A DNA stretch of 64,000 nucleotides from NCBI GenBank assembly GCA_038238115.1, contig JBBRYB010000001.1, positions 124,001 to 188,000 of the forward strand, written 5' to 3'. The notes beneath the pieces are model-generated. The model saw nothing but the letters and a program-made list of their open reading frames with translations, was not told the origin of the DNA and did not search any database. The DNA comes from JBBRYB01 sp038238115. GTDB lineage: Bacteria > Actinomycetota > Actinomycetes > Propionibacteriales > Nocardioidaceae. The translations under genes were made by a program, and so were the position numbers. This document shows positions 1 through 7,858 of this stretch, piece after piece (position 1 is the stretch's first letter; each line of letters begins with the position of its first letter).

Positions 1-2
1 AG

Positions 3-308
3 GTCGCACGTGACAACCCGGCGTCTTCTCTGGCCTGGGCCGCAGTAGCCGAGGCGGCGCTCTCCTCCGGCGACGACCTGGGTGGCTACGCCTTCGCCCG
101 GGTCGGATACCACCGCGGCCTCGATGCGCTGCGGCGCGGCGGATGGAAGGGACAGGGGCCCGTTCCCTGGTCCCACGCGCCCAACCAGGGTTTCCTACGC
201 TGTGTGGCGGCGCTCGTCACCGCCTCGGACCGGATCGGTGACACCTCCGAGGCAGCCCGGTGCCGCGATCTCCTGCGCGATTGCGACCCCAGCCTGCCGC
301 TGCCCTGA
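3..308 (+). CDS. DUF3151 family protein, 3' part only
   Basis: The open frame enters from the left edge and ends at TGA 306-308, leaving 101 residues. The visible part is rich in Ala and Trp and reads as two or three helices resembling a TPR-like fold; it contains GGYAFARVGYHRGLD and a WSHAPNQGFLRC stretch that I recognise from the actinobacterial DUF3151 family. In many actinomycetes a DUF3151 gene lies close to fructose-bisphosphate aldolase, as it does here, which supports the assignment. No function is known. The N-terminus lies outside the window. It is convergent with the DedA gene, with only 10 bases between the two stop codons. Confidence 0.75.
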   Translation, partial: VARDNPASSLAWAAVAEAALSSGDDLGGYAFARVGYHRGLDALRRGGWKGQGPVPWSHAPNQGFLRCVAALVTASDRIGDTSEAARCRDLLRDCDPSLPLP

Positions 309-318
309 CGCCAGCCGG

Positions 319-1023
319 TCAGTCTTCTGCGGGCCGGTCGCGCATGACTCGGGCGCGCTCGTGGTCCTCGTCATACCTGGCGTTGCGCTTGGTCGACCGC
401 GCCCTGAGGAGCTCGACAGCGATCGGGATCAGCGACACGGCCACAATGGCGACAAGCAGCAGGTCGATGTGGCTGCTCAGGAAGGCGACCTGGCCGAGCC
501 AATAGCCGAGCAGCGTGACGCCGGTGGCCCAGAGGAAGCCCCCGATCGCCGAATAGGTGACGAAGCGGCGCATGGGCATGTGCCCGACTCCGGCCGCCAG
601 CGTGATGAAGGTCCGCACGATCGGCACGAAACGCGCGAGCACGATGGCTCGGTTGCCGTACTTGTCGAAGAAGGCATAGGTCTGGTCGACGTGCTCCTGC
701 TTGAAGATGCGCGAGTCCGGCTTGTTGAAGATGGCAGGGCCCGTCTTGGCGCCGACGAGATAGCCGACGACGTTGCTCATGATGGCAGCCACTGTGAGCA
801 CCAGACAGGCCAGCCAGAGCGGAGCGGAGACCTGCTCTTGCCGGGAGATGAGCAGCCCGATGAGGAAGAGCAGCGAGTCGCCGGGGAGGAAGGGGAAGAG
901 CCAGCACTCGATGAAGATGATGAGCGCCACACCCCACAACGCGTACGCACCGAACCGGTCGATCCAGGTCTGCGGGTCAAGCAGTCCGTTGAGGACCATG
1001 GCGTGGTGGATGTCGAGGAGCAC
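319..1023 (-). CDS. DedA family membrane protein
   Basis: This 234-residue polytopic membrane protein belongs to the DedA/SNARE-associated (VTT) family, which in bacteria has been linked to membrane homeostasis and undecaprenyl-phosphate or phospholipid translocation. The family signatures are visible: an ECWLFPFLPGDSLLF segment near residues 38-53 and, later, a conserved RFVPIVRTFITLAAGVG stretch followed by two more hydrophobic segments. Length fits the family (about 200-230). The tail after the last membrane segment is basic (Arg/Lys rich), as expected for a cytosolic end. The listed start is GTG; an in-frame ATG eight codons later is possible, and neither has a strong ribosome-binding site. 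It is divergent from the TrmH gene, with about 107 bp between them. Confidence 0.88.
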   Translation of the reverse strand: MLLDIHHAMVLNGLLDPQTWIDRFGAYALWGVALIIFIECWLFPFLPGDSLLFLIGLLISRQEQVSAPLWLACLVLTVAAIMSNVVGYLVGAKTGPAIFNKPDSRIFKQEHVDQTYAFFDKYGNRAIVLARFVPIVRTFITLAAGVGHMPMRRFVTYSAIGGFLWATGVTLLGYWLGQVAFLSSHIDLLLVAIVAVSLIPIAVELLRARSTKRNARYDEDHERARVMRDRPAED

Positions 1024-1130
1024 ACGTTGAGCGTAGCCGCCGTCGAATGGCCCGTCTGCCCGTCGCGCACACGACTCAGCGGGCTCTCAGGTCTGAGGCT
1101 CGGCCGGTGCACCCCCATTAGGCTGGCCGC

Positions 1131-1772
1131 GTGAGCCACCCGCCCGACGACTCAGCCGAGGACGTCGAGGTCGGCGTCGGCCCGTGGCAGGGTCCGTGGC
1201 CCACCGATCCACACCTGGACGAAGAGCTGCTCGAGTACGGCGACCGGCGCAACGTGGTGGACGGCTACCGGTATTGGCACCTCGACGCGATCATTGCCGA
1301 TCTCGACACGCGCCGCCATCCCTTCCATGTGGCGATCGAGAACTGGCAGCACGACTTCAACATCGGCTCGGTTGTCCGCACGTCCAACGCGTTCCTCGCT
1401 GCCGAGGTGCATATCGTCGGCCGCCGAAGGTGGAACCGGCGCGGCGCGATGGTGACCGACCGCTACCAGCACCTGCGCCATCACGACTCGGTCGCGGCGT
1501 TGAGCGCCTGGGCGAAGGAGTCGGGCCTTCCCCTGCTGGGAATCGACAATGTGGCTGGCTCGAAGCCCCTCGAGTCGAGCACGCTGCCTCGGCGCTGTGT
1601 GCTCGTCTTCGGCCAGGAGGGCCCGGGGCTTACCGACGTGATGCGCAACAGCTGTGATGCCGCGCTCTCGATCGCCCAGTTCGGCTCGACGCGGTCGCTG
1701 AACGCTGGTGCTGCCGCCGCGATCGCGATGCACACGTGGGTCCGTCAGCACGCCGTACTCCCGACGGGGTAG
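1131..1772 (+). CDS. TrmH-family (SpoU) RNA 2'-O-methyltransferase
   Basis: The 213-residue protein is a SPOUT-class RNA methyltransferase that would use S-adenosylmethionine to methylate a ribose 2'-hydroxyl in tRNA or rRNA. The three SpoU motifs are visible: NWQHDFNIGSVVRTSNAF (motif 1, with the catalytic Arg and Asn), RRCVLVFGQEGPGL (motif 2) and STRSLNAGAAAAIAMH (motif 3, knot and cofactor loop). It starts with GTG, has no obvious N-terminal RNA-binding extension beyond about 60 residues, and the exact target nucleotide cannot be read. Its TAG stop lies inside the first units of a 24-bp tandem repeat array, so the last seven residues (QHAVLPTG region) are encoded by repeat sequence, which suggests the original C-terminus has been replaced. 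It is followed by fba in the same direction. Confidence 0.85.
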   Translation: MSHPPDDSAEDVEVGVGPWQGPWPTDPHLDEELLEYGDRRNVVDGYRYWHLDAIIADLDTRRHPFHVAIENWQHDFNIGSVVRTSNAFLAAEVHIVGRRRWNRRGAMVTDRYQHLRHHDSVAALSAWAKESGLPLLGIDNVAGSKPLESSTLPRRCVLVFGQEGPGLTDVMRNSCDAALSIAQFGSTRSLNAGAAAAIAMHTWVRQHAVLPTG

Positions 1773-1934
1773 CACGCCGAACTTCGGCGCGGGTAGCACC
1801 CCGTACTCCCGACGGGGTAGCACGCCGAACTTCGGCTCGGGTAGCACGCCGTACTCCCGACCGGGTAGCACGCCGAACTTCGGCTCGGGTAGCACGCCGT
1901 ACTCCCGACCGGGTAGCACGCCGAACTCCCCGAC
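1743..1934 (+). repeat. 24-bp tandem repeat array (two alternating unit types)
   Basis: About eight head-to-tail units of 24 bp fill this stretch. Units begin GGGTAGCACGCC and alternate between an ending GTACTCCCGACS and an ending GAACTTCGGCKC, so the higher-order period is 48 bp. The array begins inside the last codons of the TrmH gene and supplies its stop codon (TAG 1770-1772). Because the unit is a multiple of three, long but meaningless open frames run through it on both strands. It lies about 100 bp upstream of fba. No function is evident. Confidence 0.9.
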
Positions 1935-2039
1935 GGGGAGGCGGGAGCACGCGGCGTGCGCGTGGGCGCGGTGGCAGCCGGCGGGGGCAGGCGGGATACT
2001 GGAGGCGCACCGGATCGGACCTTCAAGACGGAGTCGCTC

Positions 2040-3074
2040 ATGCCCATCGCCACGCCCGACGTCTACAGCTCCATGCTCGACAAGGCAAAAGCCGACAGGT
2101 TCGCCTATCCCGCGATCAACGTGTCGTCGTCGCAGACCCTGCACGCCGCGCTGCGCGGGTTCGCGGAGGCAGGCAGCGACGGGATCGTCCAGCTCTCGAC
2201 GGGCGGCGCCGACTACCTGTCCGGGTCGACGATCAAGGACATGGTTGCGGGGTCGCTGGCCTTCGCGGCGTTCGCACACGAGGTGGCCAAGAACTATCCC
2301 GTCAACATCGCCCTGCACACCGACCACTGCCCCAAGGACAAGCTCGACGGCTTCGTCCGCCCGCTGCTCGAGGTGTCCAAGCAGCGCGTCGCCGACGGCG
2401 GGCTGCCGGTCTTCCAGTCACACATGTGGGACGGCTCGGCGGTGCCGCTGGAGGAGAACCTGTCGATCGCCCGCGAGCTCCTCGAGATCGCGGCGGCCGC
2501 CCGGATCGTGCTGGAGATCGAGGTTGGCGTGGTGGGCGGCGAGGAGGACGGTGTCGTCGGGGCGATGGACGACAAGCTCTACACGACCCCCGGGGACGCC
2601 GAACGAACGGCGGAGGCGCTCGGCTTGGGTGAGAGCGGCCGCTACATGGCCGCGCTCACCTTCGGCAACGTGCACGGCGTCTACAAGCCGGGCAACGTCA
2701 AGCTTCGCCCGGAGATCCTCAAGCAGGCCCAGGAAGCCGTCGCGGAGAAGTACGACCTCGGGTCCGACGCGAAGCCGTTCGACCTCGTCTTCCACGGCGG
2801 CTCGGGATCGCGGCTGGAGGAGATCCGAGAGGCGCTCGACTACGGCGTGGTCAAGATGAACGTGGACACCGACACGCAGTACGCGTTCACCCGCCCCATC
2901 GTCGACCACATGTTCAGCAACTACTCCGGCGTCCTCAAGGTCGATGGTGAGGTGGGCAGCAAGAAGGACTACGACCCGCGCTCCTACGGCAAGGCGGCCG
3001 AGACCGGCATGGCCGCCCGCGTCGTCGAGGCCTGCGAGCACCTCCGCTCGGCCGGCACCACGCAATCCACCTGA
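2040..3074 (+). CDS. fba: Class II fructose-bisphosphate aldolase
   Basis: The 344-residue protein is a zinc-dependent class II aldolase that reversibly cleaves fructose 1,6-bisphosphate to dihydroxyacetone phosphate and glyceraldehyde 3-phosphate in glycolysis and gluconeogenesis. Visible marks are the zinc-ligand region HTDHCPKDK near residues 96-104, the EIEVGVVGGEEDGV segment, a later histidine in TFGNVHGVYKPG, and the phosphate-binding FHGGSGS and KMNVDTDTQYAFTRP segments. Length and order match the long actinobacterial class II type. The ATG at 2040 is chosen because the protein begins there with the usual MPIATPDVY-like start and GGAG lies six bases upstream; the frame is open further upstream only because of the repeat array. 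The palindromic element at 3138-3173 follows the stop and could terminate the transcript. Confidence 0.96.
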   Translation: MPIATPDVYSSMLDKAKADRFAYPAINVSSSQTLHAALRGFAEAGSDGIVQLSTGGADYLSGSTIKDMVAGSLAFAAFAHEVAKNYPVNIALHTDHCPKDKLDGFVRPLLEVSKQRVADGGLPVFQSHMWDGSAVPLEENLSIARELLEIAAAARIVLEIEVGVVGGEEDGVVGAMDDKLYTTPGDAERTAEALGLGESGRYMAALTFGNVHGVYKPGNVKLRPEILKQAQEAVAEKYDLGSDAKPFDLVFHGGSGSRLEEIREALDYGVVKMNVDTDTQYAFTRPIVDHMFSNYSGVLKVDGEVGSKKDYDPRSYGKAAETGMAARVVEACEHLRSAGTTQST

Positions 3075-3137
3075 CCCCCGGTCCAAATCCCCTCCCCAAC
3101 CTTCTCCCGGCCGGCCGGTGGCTGGCTGGCTGCGTTT

Positions 3138-3173
3138 GCCATGCGAACACTGCTGAAGCAGTGTTCACATGGC
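3138..3173. repeat. Palindromic intergenic element, copy 1
   Basis: An inverted repeat with arms CCATGCGAACACTGCT and AGCAGTGTTCACATGG (one mismatch) around a 2-base centre; G and C flanks extend it to 36 bp. The left flank TGGCTGCGTTTGCCATG and the right flank CATGGCGGATCT recur in copy 3 (38942-38981), and the core recurs in copy 2 (4827-4870). It lies 63 bp downstream of the fba stop. There is no T-tract, so it is a terminator-like hairpin at most. Confidence 0.85.
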
Positions 3174-3332
3174 GGATCTCCCGTGTAGGCCGTGTATTCG
3201 CTATAGGGGGGCAGGTCCCGTCGAGGCGACCAGCCTGGGTATGCCGTCCACAGCTCGCGGCCGAGCTCAGCCCCGTGCACAAGTCGCCAACGCAACCTGC
3301 CGGGTGTCCCGCCTCGCCCGCAGGCTGGACAC

Positions 3333-4068
3333 ATGAGACCTCCTCTGGACGGCATCGCCTCTCGTCAAGGCGGCATCTTCACTCGACACGTCACCCGCCT
3401 CGGCCCGGGCAACTCCAGCCGAGTGGAGTCAGGCGTCCGCCACCACGTCGCCGACCTCGACACCAGCATGGTCCTCACCATCCGAGGACTCCCGACGACG
3501 AACCCGGTGCGAACCGTCGTCGACCTGAGCCGGCAGTTCGGTTACACCACCGGACTCGTCGCTGCCGACGCCGCTCTGCACAGGGGAGCAAGCCAGGAGG
3601 AGCGCGGGCCTATGCCGACACGCTCTTCACGCATCCGTTCGGCCCCGTGATCCGCGCCGTGGCCCGCGACGCCGAGCCTCTCACGCAGTCTCCACATGAG
3701 ACGGTGACCAGGGTCTTCCTCGTCAACATCGGCATTCCCACACTCCAGCCGCAGAAGGCCTTCCGTCTGCCCGGCGGACGCTTCGCCATCGTGGACTTCT
3801 ATTCCGACGAGCTCCAGCACGTCTTCGAGGCCGACGGCAGGCAGAAGTACCGCGAGCAGTACGACTCACGGGGCCGCTTGCTCACGTCTGACGACATCGT
3901 CTGGATGGAGAAGAAGCGCGAGGACCTGCTGCGCGGACTGGGTCTCGGGATGAGCCGCGTCTTTGCCTTCGATACGCGTCCTGAAACCTTGCACAGGCCC
4001 ACGACCGCATCTGGGCCGAGATCAGGGCTCAACATGGCGGTCGGGTGTTTCTGCCGCGGGGCGCCTGA
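3333..4068 (+). pseudogene. Broken AbiEi/DUF559-like gene (type IV antitoxin-related family)
   Basis: Three consecutive frames together read as one protein. From ATG 3333 the N-terminal part has GIASRQGGIFTRHVTRLG and GLPTTNPVRTVVDLSRQFG, typical of the wing and centre of actinobacterial AbiEi-like proteins. Near 3590-3610 the reading passes to the next frame, which has the DUF559-like nuclease-fold section ending HVFEADGRQKYREQYDS and MEKKREDLLRGLGLG. Near 3985-3997 it shifts again, reaching AHDRIWAEIRAQHGGRVF and the stop at 4066-4068. Each shift equals the loss of one base modulo three, and part of the middle region also appears deleted. Related genes are abundant orphans in actinobacteria and mostly lack a cognate toxin, as here. 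It is most likely inactive. Confidence 0.75.
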
Positions 4069-4084
4069 CCGTGTCCGATGCGAG

Positions 4085-4621
4085 TCAGCCGAGGTCGATC
4101 TCGCTCACGTGGTACGCCGCGATGTACGTCAGACCGGCCGTCTCCACAGCCTCGCGGGCGCTGCGTTCCACGAGAACGGCCACCGCCACGACCTCCGCAC
4201 CCGCCTCTCGTAGCGCCGCGACGGCGTCCAACACCGAGCCGCCCGTGGTCGAGGTGTCCTCCACCGCCAGCACCCGCCGGCCGGACACGTCGGGGCCTTC
4301 GATACGCCGCTGCAGCCCGTGCGCCTTGCCTTCTTTCCGTACGACGAAGGCGTCCAGCCTGTCACCGACCTGTGCGGCGGCATGCAGCATGGCGGTGGCC
4401 ACCGGGTCGGCCCCCAACGTCAGGCCGCCCACCGCGTCGTACTCCAGCTGAGAGGTCGCGTCGCGCATGACGCGTCCGATCATGGGTGCCGCTCGCCCGT
4501 CGAGGGTGACCCGGCGCAGATCGATGTAAAGGTTGCTCTGCCCGCCTGATGACAGCGTGAACTGGCCTCGCACGAGCGCCTTCGACCGGATCTGTGTCAG
4601 CACCTCAGCGCGATCGTTCAT
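4085..4621 (-). CDS. pyrE: Orotate phosphoribosyltransferase
   Basis: The 178-residue cytosolic enzyme joins orotate to 5-phosphoribosyl-1-pyrophosphate to give orotidine 5'-phosphate, the fifth step of pyrimidine synthesis. The N-terminal FTLSSGGQSNLYIDLRRV is the OPRT signature, GGLTLGADPVATAML follows, the flexible catalytic loop is VRKEGKAHG (with the Lys residues) near residues 94-102, and the PRPP-binding motif is RRVLAVEDTSTTGGSVLDA near 114-132. Length is normal for the short actinobacterial form. It is the only pyrimidine synthesis gene in the window. The gene ends 16 bases from the decayed gene that lies on the other strand. Confidence 0.95.
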   Translation of the reverse strand: MNDRAEVLTQIRSKALVRGQFTLSSGGQSNLYIDLRRVTLDGRAAPMIGRVMRDATSQLEYDAVGGLTLGADPVATAMLHAAAQVGDRLDAFVVRKEGKAHGLQRRIEGPDVSGRRVLAVEDTSTTGGSVLDAVAALREAGAEVVAVAVLVERSAREAVETAGLTYIAAYHVSEIDLG

Positions 4622-4826
4622 CGCCAGAGGATATCGATGGCCCCGCGCTCACCCACCGCCTCCTCTTGCCTTGCCCGGACCGGTGAGTTCGGCTCCCGAT
4701 AACCCATCGAGTCACTCGACGCCCGTTGTCCGGTCGATGCCGTGGCCGCCGGGTGATACGTCCGCGAAAGCGCAGCCCGCCTCGCTGGCAACAGTCCCCA
4801 TGGCAGCTTCTCCCCCCGCACGGCAG

Positions 4827-4870
4827 ATCTCCCATGTGAACACTGCATACGCAGTGTTCACATGGGAGAT
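4827..4870. repeat. Palindromic intergenic element, copy 2 (perfect 20-bp arms)
   Basis: Two exactly complementary 20-base arms (ATCTCCCATGTGAACACTGC on the left) enclose the 4-base loop ATAC. The core CATGTGAACACTGC is shared with copy 1. It lies between the start of pyrE and the stop of the sortase gene, which is transcribed towards it. No T-tract follows on either strand. The remaining roughly 200 bp between 4622 and 4826 show nothing I can name. Confidence 0.9.
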
Positions 4871-4922
4871 GCAGGAGCGCGGGCGGAGAGGCAGGCCGCT
4901 GGCCCCGGCTGGCGCGGGCGGG

Positions 4923-5678
4923 CTACTTGGGGGAGGTGGTGACGAGGTGGCCGAAGGCGACGAGGCGGTCGTCGGGGTGAAAGAGCTCCGAACACGTGGT
5001 CAGGGTGATCAGGGCTCGTCGGGGGTGCTCGGTGTCGGTGAAGGTCGCCATGCCGGGCGGCGCCTCGCCTTCCGGTGCCACCGGGACCGCGTCGAGCACC
5101 CAGCTCTGCGTGAAGGGCAGCACCAGGTCGTTGGGGCTCGTGTCCATTACATAGGTGTACGTCGCGTCGGCCGTCTCGATCACCACCTTGTCGCCCGGAC
5201 GCAGGCGCGGCAGGTCTTGGAAGGGTTCACCGTTCGTGACGCGGTGCCCCGAGACCGCGAGGTTGCCGACCTGCCCGGGATCCGTCCCTGGGAAGTGCCC
5301 GATGCCACGCGCCAGGTCCTGGTCGCGGACGCCCTCGATCATCGGCACCTCATAGTCGGCACCGAAGCGGGCAACCCGGATCAAGGCCTCGGCGCTGCCA
5401 AGCGGCGTGCTGGTTGACAGCGGCCCGAGCACGTCGGCGACCGTCGGATAGGCCCACTGCGCCCGGATCTGTGTCCGCAAACTCTCCTGGTGCCGCTCGG
5501 CCACGAAGTCGGTCCCGTAGGACTGCCAGGCGAGGTAGGCCAGCACAGACGCACCAGTCACGACCAAGACGAGCGTCGCGATCAGCGAGACTCGCCGAGC
5601 TGGAAACCGCGGCTGCTCGGCAGCCCTGGACGGCTCCGCCGATTCCTCCGGAGGTTCCGCGGGCGTCGTAGTGTTCAT
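4923..5678 (-). CDS. Class E sortase
   Basis: The 251-residue protein is a membrane-anchored cysteine transpeptidase of the sortase family, expected to attach or process surface proteins at the cell wall. A Pro/Glu-rich cytosolic start is followed by one membrane segment (about residues 34-55), then an extracellular catalytic domain. The catalytic His is in NLAVSGHRVTNG, the Cys in LITLTTCSELFH and the Arg in DDRLVAFGHL, in the right order and spacing for class E (TLTTC motif). The ATG at 5678 is preferred; longer open frame upstream runs into the divergent aminotransferase gene. No substrate protein with a class E sorting signal was noticed nearby. It shares a 46-bp divergent intergenic region with the aminotransferase. 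Confidence 0.9.
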   Translation of the reverse strand: MNTTTPAEPPEESAEPSRAAEQPRFPARRVSLIATLVLVVTGASVLAYLAWQSYGTDFVAERHQESLRTQIRAQWAYPTVADVLGPLSTSTPLGSAEALIRVARFGADYEVPMIEGVRDQDLARGIGHFPGTDPGQVGNLAVSGHRVTNGEPFQDLPRLRPGDKVVIETADATYTYVMDTSPNDLVLPFTQSWVLDAVPVAPEGEAPPGMATFTDTEHPRRALITLTTCSELFHPDDRLVAFGHLVTTSPK

Positions 5679-5724
5679 CTGGCAGACAACTGTATCCACG
5701 ACTATCGCGAGGAGTCGGTGCAGC

Positions 5725-6882
5725 GTGCACGAGACGGCGATCCGGCTCCACGGCGTAGGCACCACCATCTTCGCGGAGATGTCGGCGCTGGCGCTGCGCA
5801 CCGGGGCGATCAACCTCGGACAAGGCTTCCCCGACGTCGACGGCCCGCCTGACATCATCGAGGCGGCGGTCGCGGCGCTGCGATCGGGCCGTAACCAATA
5901 CGCGCCAGGGGCCGGCGTCCCCGAGCTTCGCCAAGCGATCGCCGCGCACCAGCAACGCTTCTACGGGATCACCGTGGACTCCGACAGCGAGGTCCTCGTG
6001 ACTACCGGTGCGACGGAGGCGATCGCGGCGGCGCTGTTGGGACTGATCGATCCTGGCGATGAGGTCGTTGCTTTCGAGCCCTACTACGACTCCTATGTCG
6101 CCTGTATCTCCATGGCGGGCGGCGTCAGGGTGCCGATCACCCTGCGTGCGCCCGACTTCAGACCTGATCTCGACGCCCTGCGCGTCGCGCTGAGCCACCG
6201 CACCCGGGCGCTGCTGATCAACAGTCCACACAACCCCACGGGCATGGTGCTTCGCGACGACGAGCTCCGTGTCATCGCCGAGTTGGCGTGCGAGCACGAC
6301 CTCCTGGTCATCACCGATGACGTCTATGAGCATCTGACCTTCGGGGATGTGCCCCACCGGCCGCTGTCGGCGTACGACGGCATGCGCGAACGTACGCTCA
6401 GCATCTCCAGCGGCGGGAAGACTTTCTCGTTCACCGGGTGGAAGGTCGGCTGGGCGACCGGCCCGGCCGACCTGGTCCGGGCGACCATGATGGCCAAGCA
6501 GTTCCTGACCTTCACCTCGGGCGCACCGCTGCAACCAGCCATCGCCCAGGCGCTGGGCCTCGACGACTCTTACTTCGTGCAGCTGCGCAGCAGCTTGGAG
6601 GCCAAGCGTGACCGTCTGTGCGCCGGCCTCAGCGAGGTGGGCTTCGACGTCTTCGTCCCCGACGGCACCTACTTCGTGACGACGGACATCCGGCCCCTCG
6701 GGTACGACGACGGCGTCGACTTCTGCCTGCACCTGCCCGAGCGGTGCGGCGTGGTGGCCATCCCCCACGAGGCCTTCTACGACGACAAGGCGGCCGGGCA
6801 GCCGTTGGTGCGTTGGGCCTTCTGCAAGCGGGACAAGGTCCTCGACGAGGCGATCAGCCGGCTGGGGGTGCTGAGCGGCTAG
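5725..6882 (+). CDS. PLP-dependent class I aminotransferase (DapC/KAT-like)
   Basis: The 385-residue cytosolic enzyme is a fold-type I aminotransferase. Visible marks are INLGQGFPDVDGP near the start, LVTTGATEAIAAALLG (cofactor phosphate region), INSPHNPTGMVL with the substrate/cofactor Asn, VITDDVYEHL with the pyridine-nitrogen Asp and Tyr, and the Schiff-base lysine in SSGGKTFSFTGWKVGW. The closest named groups are N-succinyldiaminopimelate aminotransferase (DapC) and kynurenine/glutamine transaminase K; the sequence alone does not decide. The GTG at 5725 is chosen because AGGAG lies ten bases upstream; the frame is open to an ATG at 5671, but that would overlap the divergent sortase gene. 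Confidence 0.88.
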   Translation: MHETAIRLHGVGTTIFAEMSALALRTGAINLGQGFPDVDGPPDIIEAAVAALRSGRNQYAPGAGVPELRQAIAAHQQRFYGITVDSDSEVLVTTGATEAIAAALLGLIDPGDEVVAFEPYYDSYVACISMAGGVRVPITLRAPDFRPDLDALRVALSHRTRALLINSPHNPTGMVLRDDELRVIAELACEHDLLVITDDVYEHLTFGDVPHRPLSAYDGMRERTLSISSGGKTFSFTGWKVGWATGPADLVRATMMAKQFLTFTSGAPLQPAIAQALGLDDSYFVQLRSSLEAKRDRLCAGLSEVGFDVFVPDGTYFVTTDIRPLGYDDGVDFCLHLPERCGVVAIPHEAFYDDKAAGQPLVRWAFCKRDKVLDEAISRLGVLSG

Positions 6883-6891
6883 CCGCTCAGC
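6870..6891 (+). terminator. Hairpin overlapping the aminotransferase stop codon
   Basis: A perfect inverted repeat, with stems CTGAGCGG and CCGCTCAG around CTAG plus one more flanking G-C pair, spans the end of the aminotransferase gene. The TAG stop (6880-6882) lies in the loop. There is no T-run, so termination is an inference from the stem and its position. Confidence 0.45.
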
Positions 6892-7279
6892 GCGGTGGCG
6901 CGCCAGGTAAGGCGAGCTCAGCCGCCAGAGCGTGACCGGGCTTGCGACCGCTCACCGAAACCAGTTCCGGGAGCCGGTCACGATGAGTCCCACCGCGCGA
7001 CCGGAAGGGGAGTGGACAGACCCGCCCCGCCTCCCGAGCCTGAGACGACGCCGACCACAGTGACGGCGGTGTCTGCCGAACTTGGGGCTCACGCCGTCGA
7101 GGTAGCTACCGCCCACAGACGCGGCCGGTCGCCGGCCCCAGGGAGCGATGGGAAATCGCCGGGCCGCTCGGGCTGGTGCTGATCGGACGGCTGGACTCAC
7201 TCGTGTGCGAGTGTTGCCGCCACGCCCGACACGACGGGCCGCCCGGCAACCGCGACGGCCACACCCGGCTGGCGTCCCG
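6892..7279. other. Intergenic stretch without a recognisable gene
   Basis: About 390 bp separate the aminotransferase stop from the stop of the minus-strand membrane protein gene. Open frames exist on both strands, but their translations are low-complexity Arg/Pro-rich and show no family features. A short inverted repeat, CACTCG-TGTG-CGAGTG at 7198-7213, lies downstream of the minus-strand gene and could be a weak terminator. Nothing else is visible. Confidence 0.5.
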
Positions 7280-7858
7280 TCAGTTGCCAGATGGTGGAGG
7301 TGGTCGGGAGTCCGGTGGCGGCGGGTACTGGCCCGGCGGAGACTGCCAGGGAGGTCCCGGTGACGCCGCCATGGGTGCCTGCGGCTTGGCGAACCACCTC
7401 CGTGCAGGGCGAGTCCACAGCAGCACGAGGGACGCCGCGACATACACCGCGGCGATCCAACCGCTTGGCCCCGACAGGAGCGAGAGCGCGGCCACGACTG
7501 CGCCCAGGACCGTCAGCGCGATGCGCGCCGCGCGGTGCCGCCGCAGCACGTAGAAGCCAAGCACCATGGACGTGACGCTGAGCACGGCCATCACCATGAT
7601 CGTGTACTTCATGAACGTGCGGGCGGCGTCGATCGTCAGGCCAAGATCCGCCGCGCGAGGTGAGTCGACAACCTGCTGCAGGACGTCGCGCATGGACGCG
7701 CTGTTGAGCTGCTGCATGGTGCTGACCAGGAGGATGACGGCAGTCAGGCTTCCGAGCACCGCGAGCATGCCTCCCCACGTCACCTCGCGTGGCCGCGCCG
7801 CCTCCCGACGGGGCGATCCGGCGCGGGAGGCGTCACGGTTGCTCCAGGCTGGACTCAT
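7280..7858 (-). CDS. Membrane protein of unknown function, co-transcribed with clpB
   Basis: The 192-residue protein has a short basic start, about four hydrophobic segments (near residues 30-48, 85-105, 110-128 and 133-150) and a Pro-rich cytosolic tail ending PPPPDSRPPPPSGN. I do not recognise a named domain. The amino-terminal loop between the first two segments (STMQQLNSASMRDVLQQV) would face outside if the N-terminus is inside. Its ATG overlaps the clpB TGA by four bases (ATGA), so it is almost certainly translated from the clpB message and induced with it on heat shock. A role in membrane stress is only a guess from this linkage. Confidence 0.75.
   Translation of the reverse strand: MSPAWSNRDASRAGSPRREAARPREVTWGGMLAVLGSLTAVILLVSTMQQLNSASMRDVLQQVVDSPRAADLGLTIDAARTFMKYTIMVMAVLSVTSMVLGFYVLRRHRAARIALTVLGAVVAALSLLSGPSGWIAAVYVAASLVLLWTRPARRWFAKPQAPMAASPGPPWQSPPGQYPPPPDSRPPPPSGN

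Noticed and set aside
1743..1934. Possible CRISPR array
   Set aside because: Units are contiguous with no unique spacers; the same holds for the 21-bp arrays at 33968 and 56183, and no cas genes are present.
1152..2327. Long minus-strand open frame (391 codons) across the TrmH gene and the 24-bp array
   Set aside because: It exists because the repeat unit is a multiple of three and the coding strand is GC-rich; its translation consists of repeat-derived motifs (REYGVLPEPKFGVLP type) and Arg-rich shadow sequence.
5665..5695. Fourth copy of the palindromic element (TGTTCATCTGGCAGAC resembles TGTTCACATGGCGGAT)
   Set aside because: Only partial similarity, no inverted arm, and it overlaps the start of the sortase gene.
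6892..7279. Small gene or RNA in the gap after the aminotransferase
   Set aside because: Open frames are low-complexity, and no conserved RNA motif or tRNA-like fold was seen.
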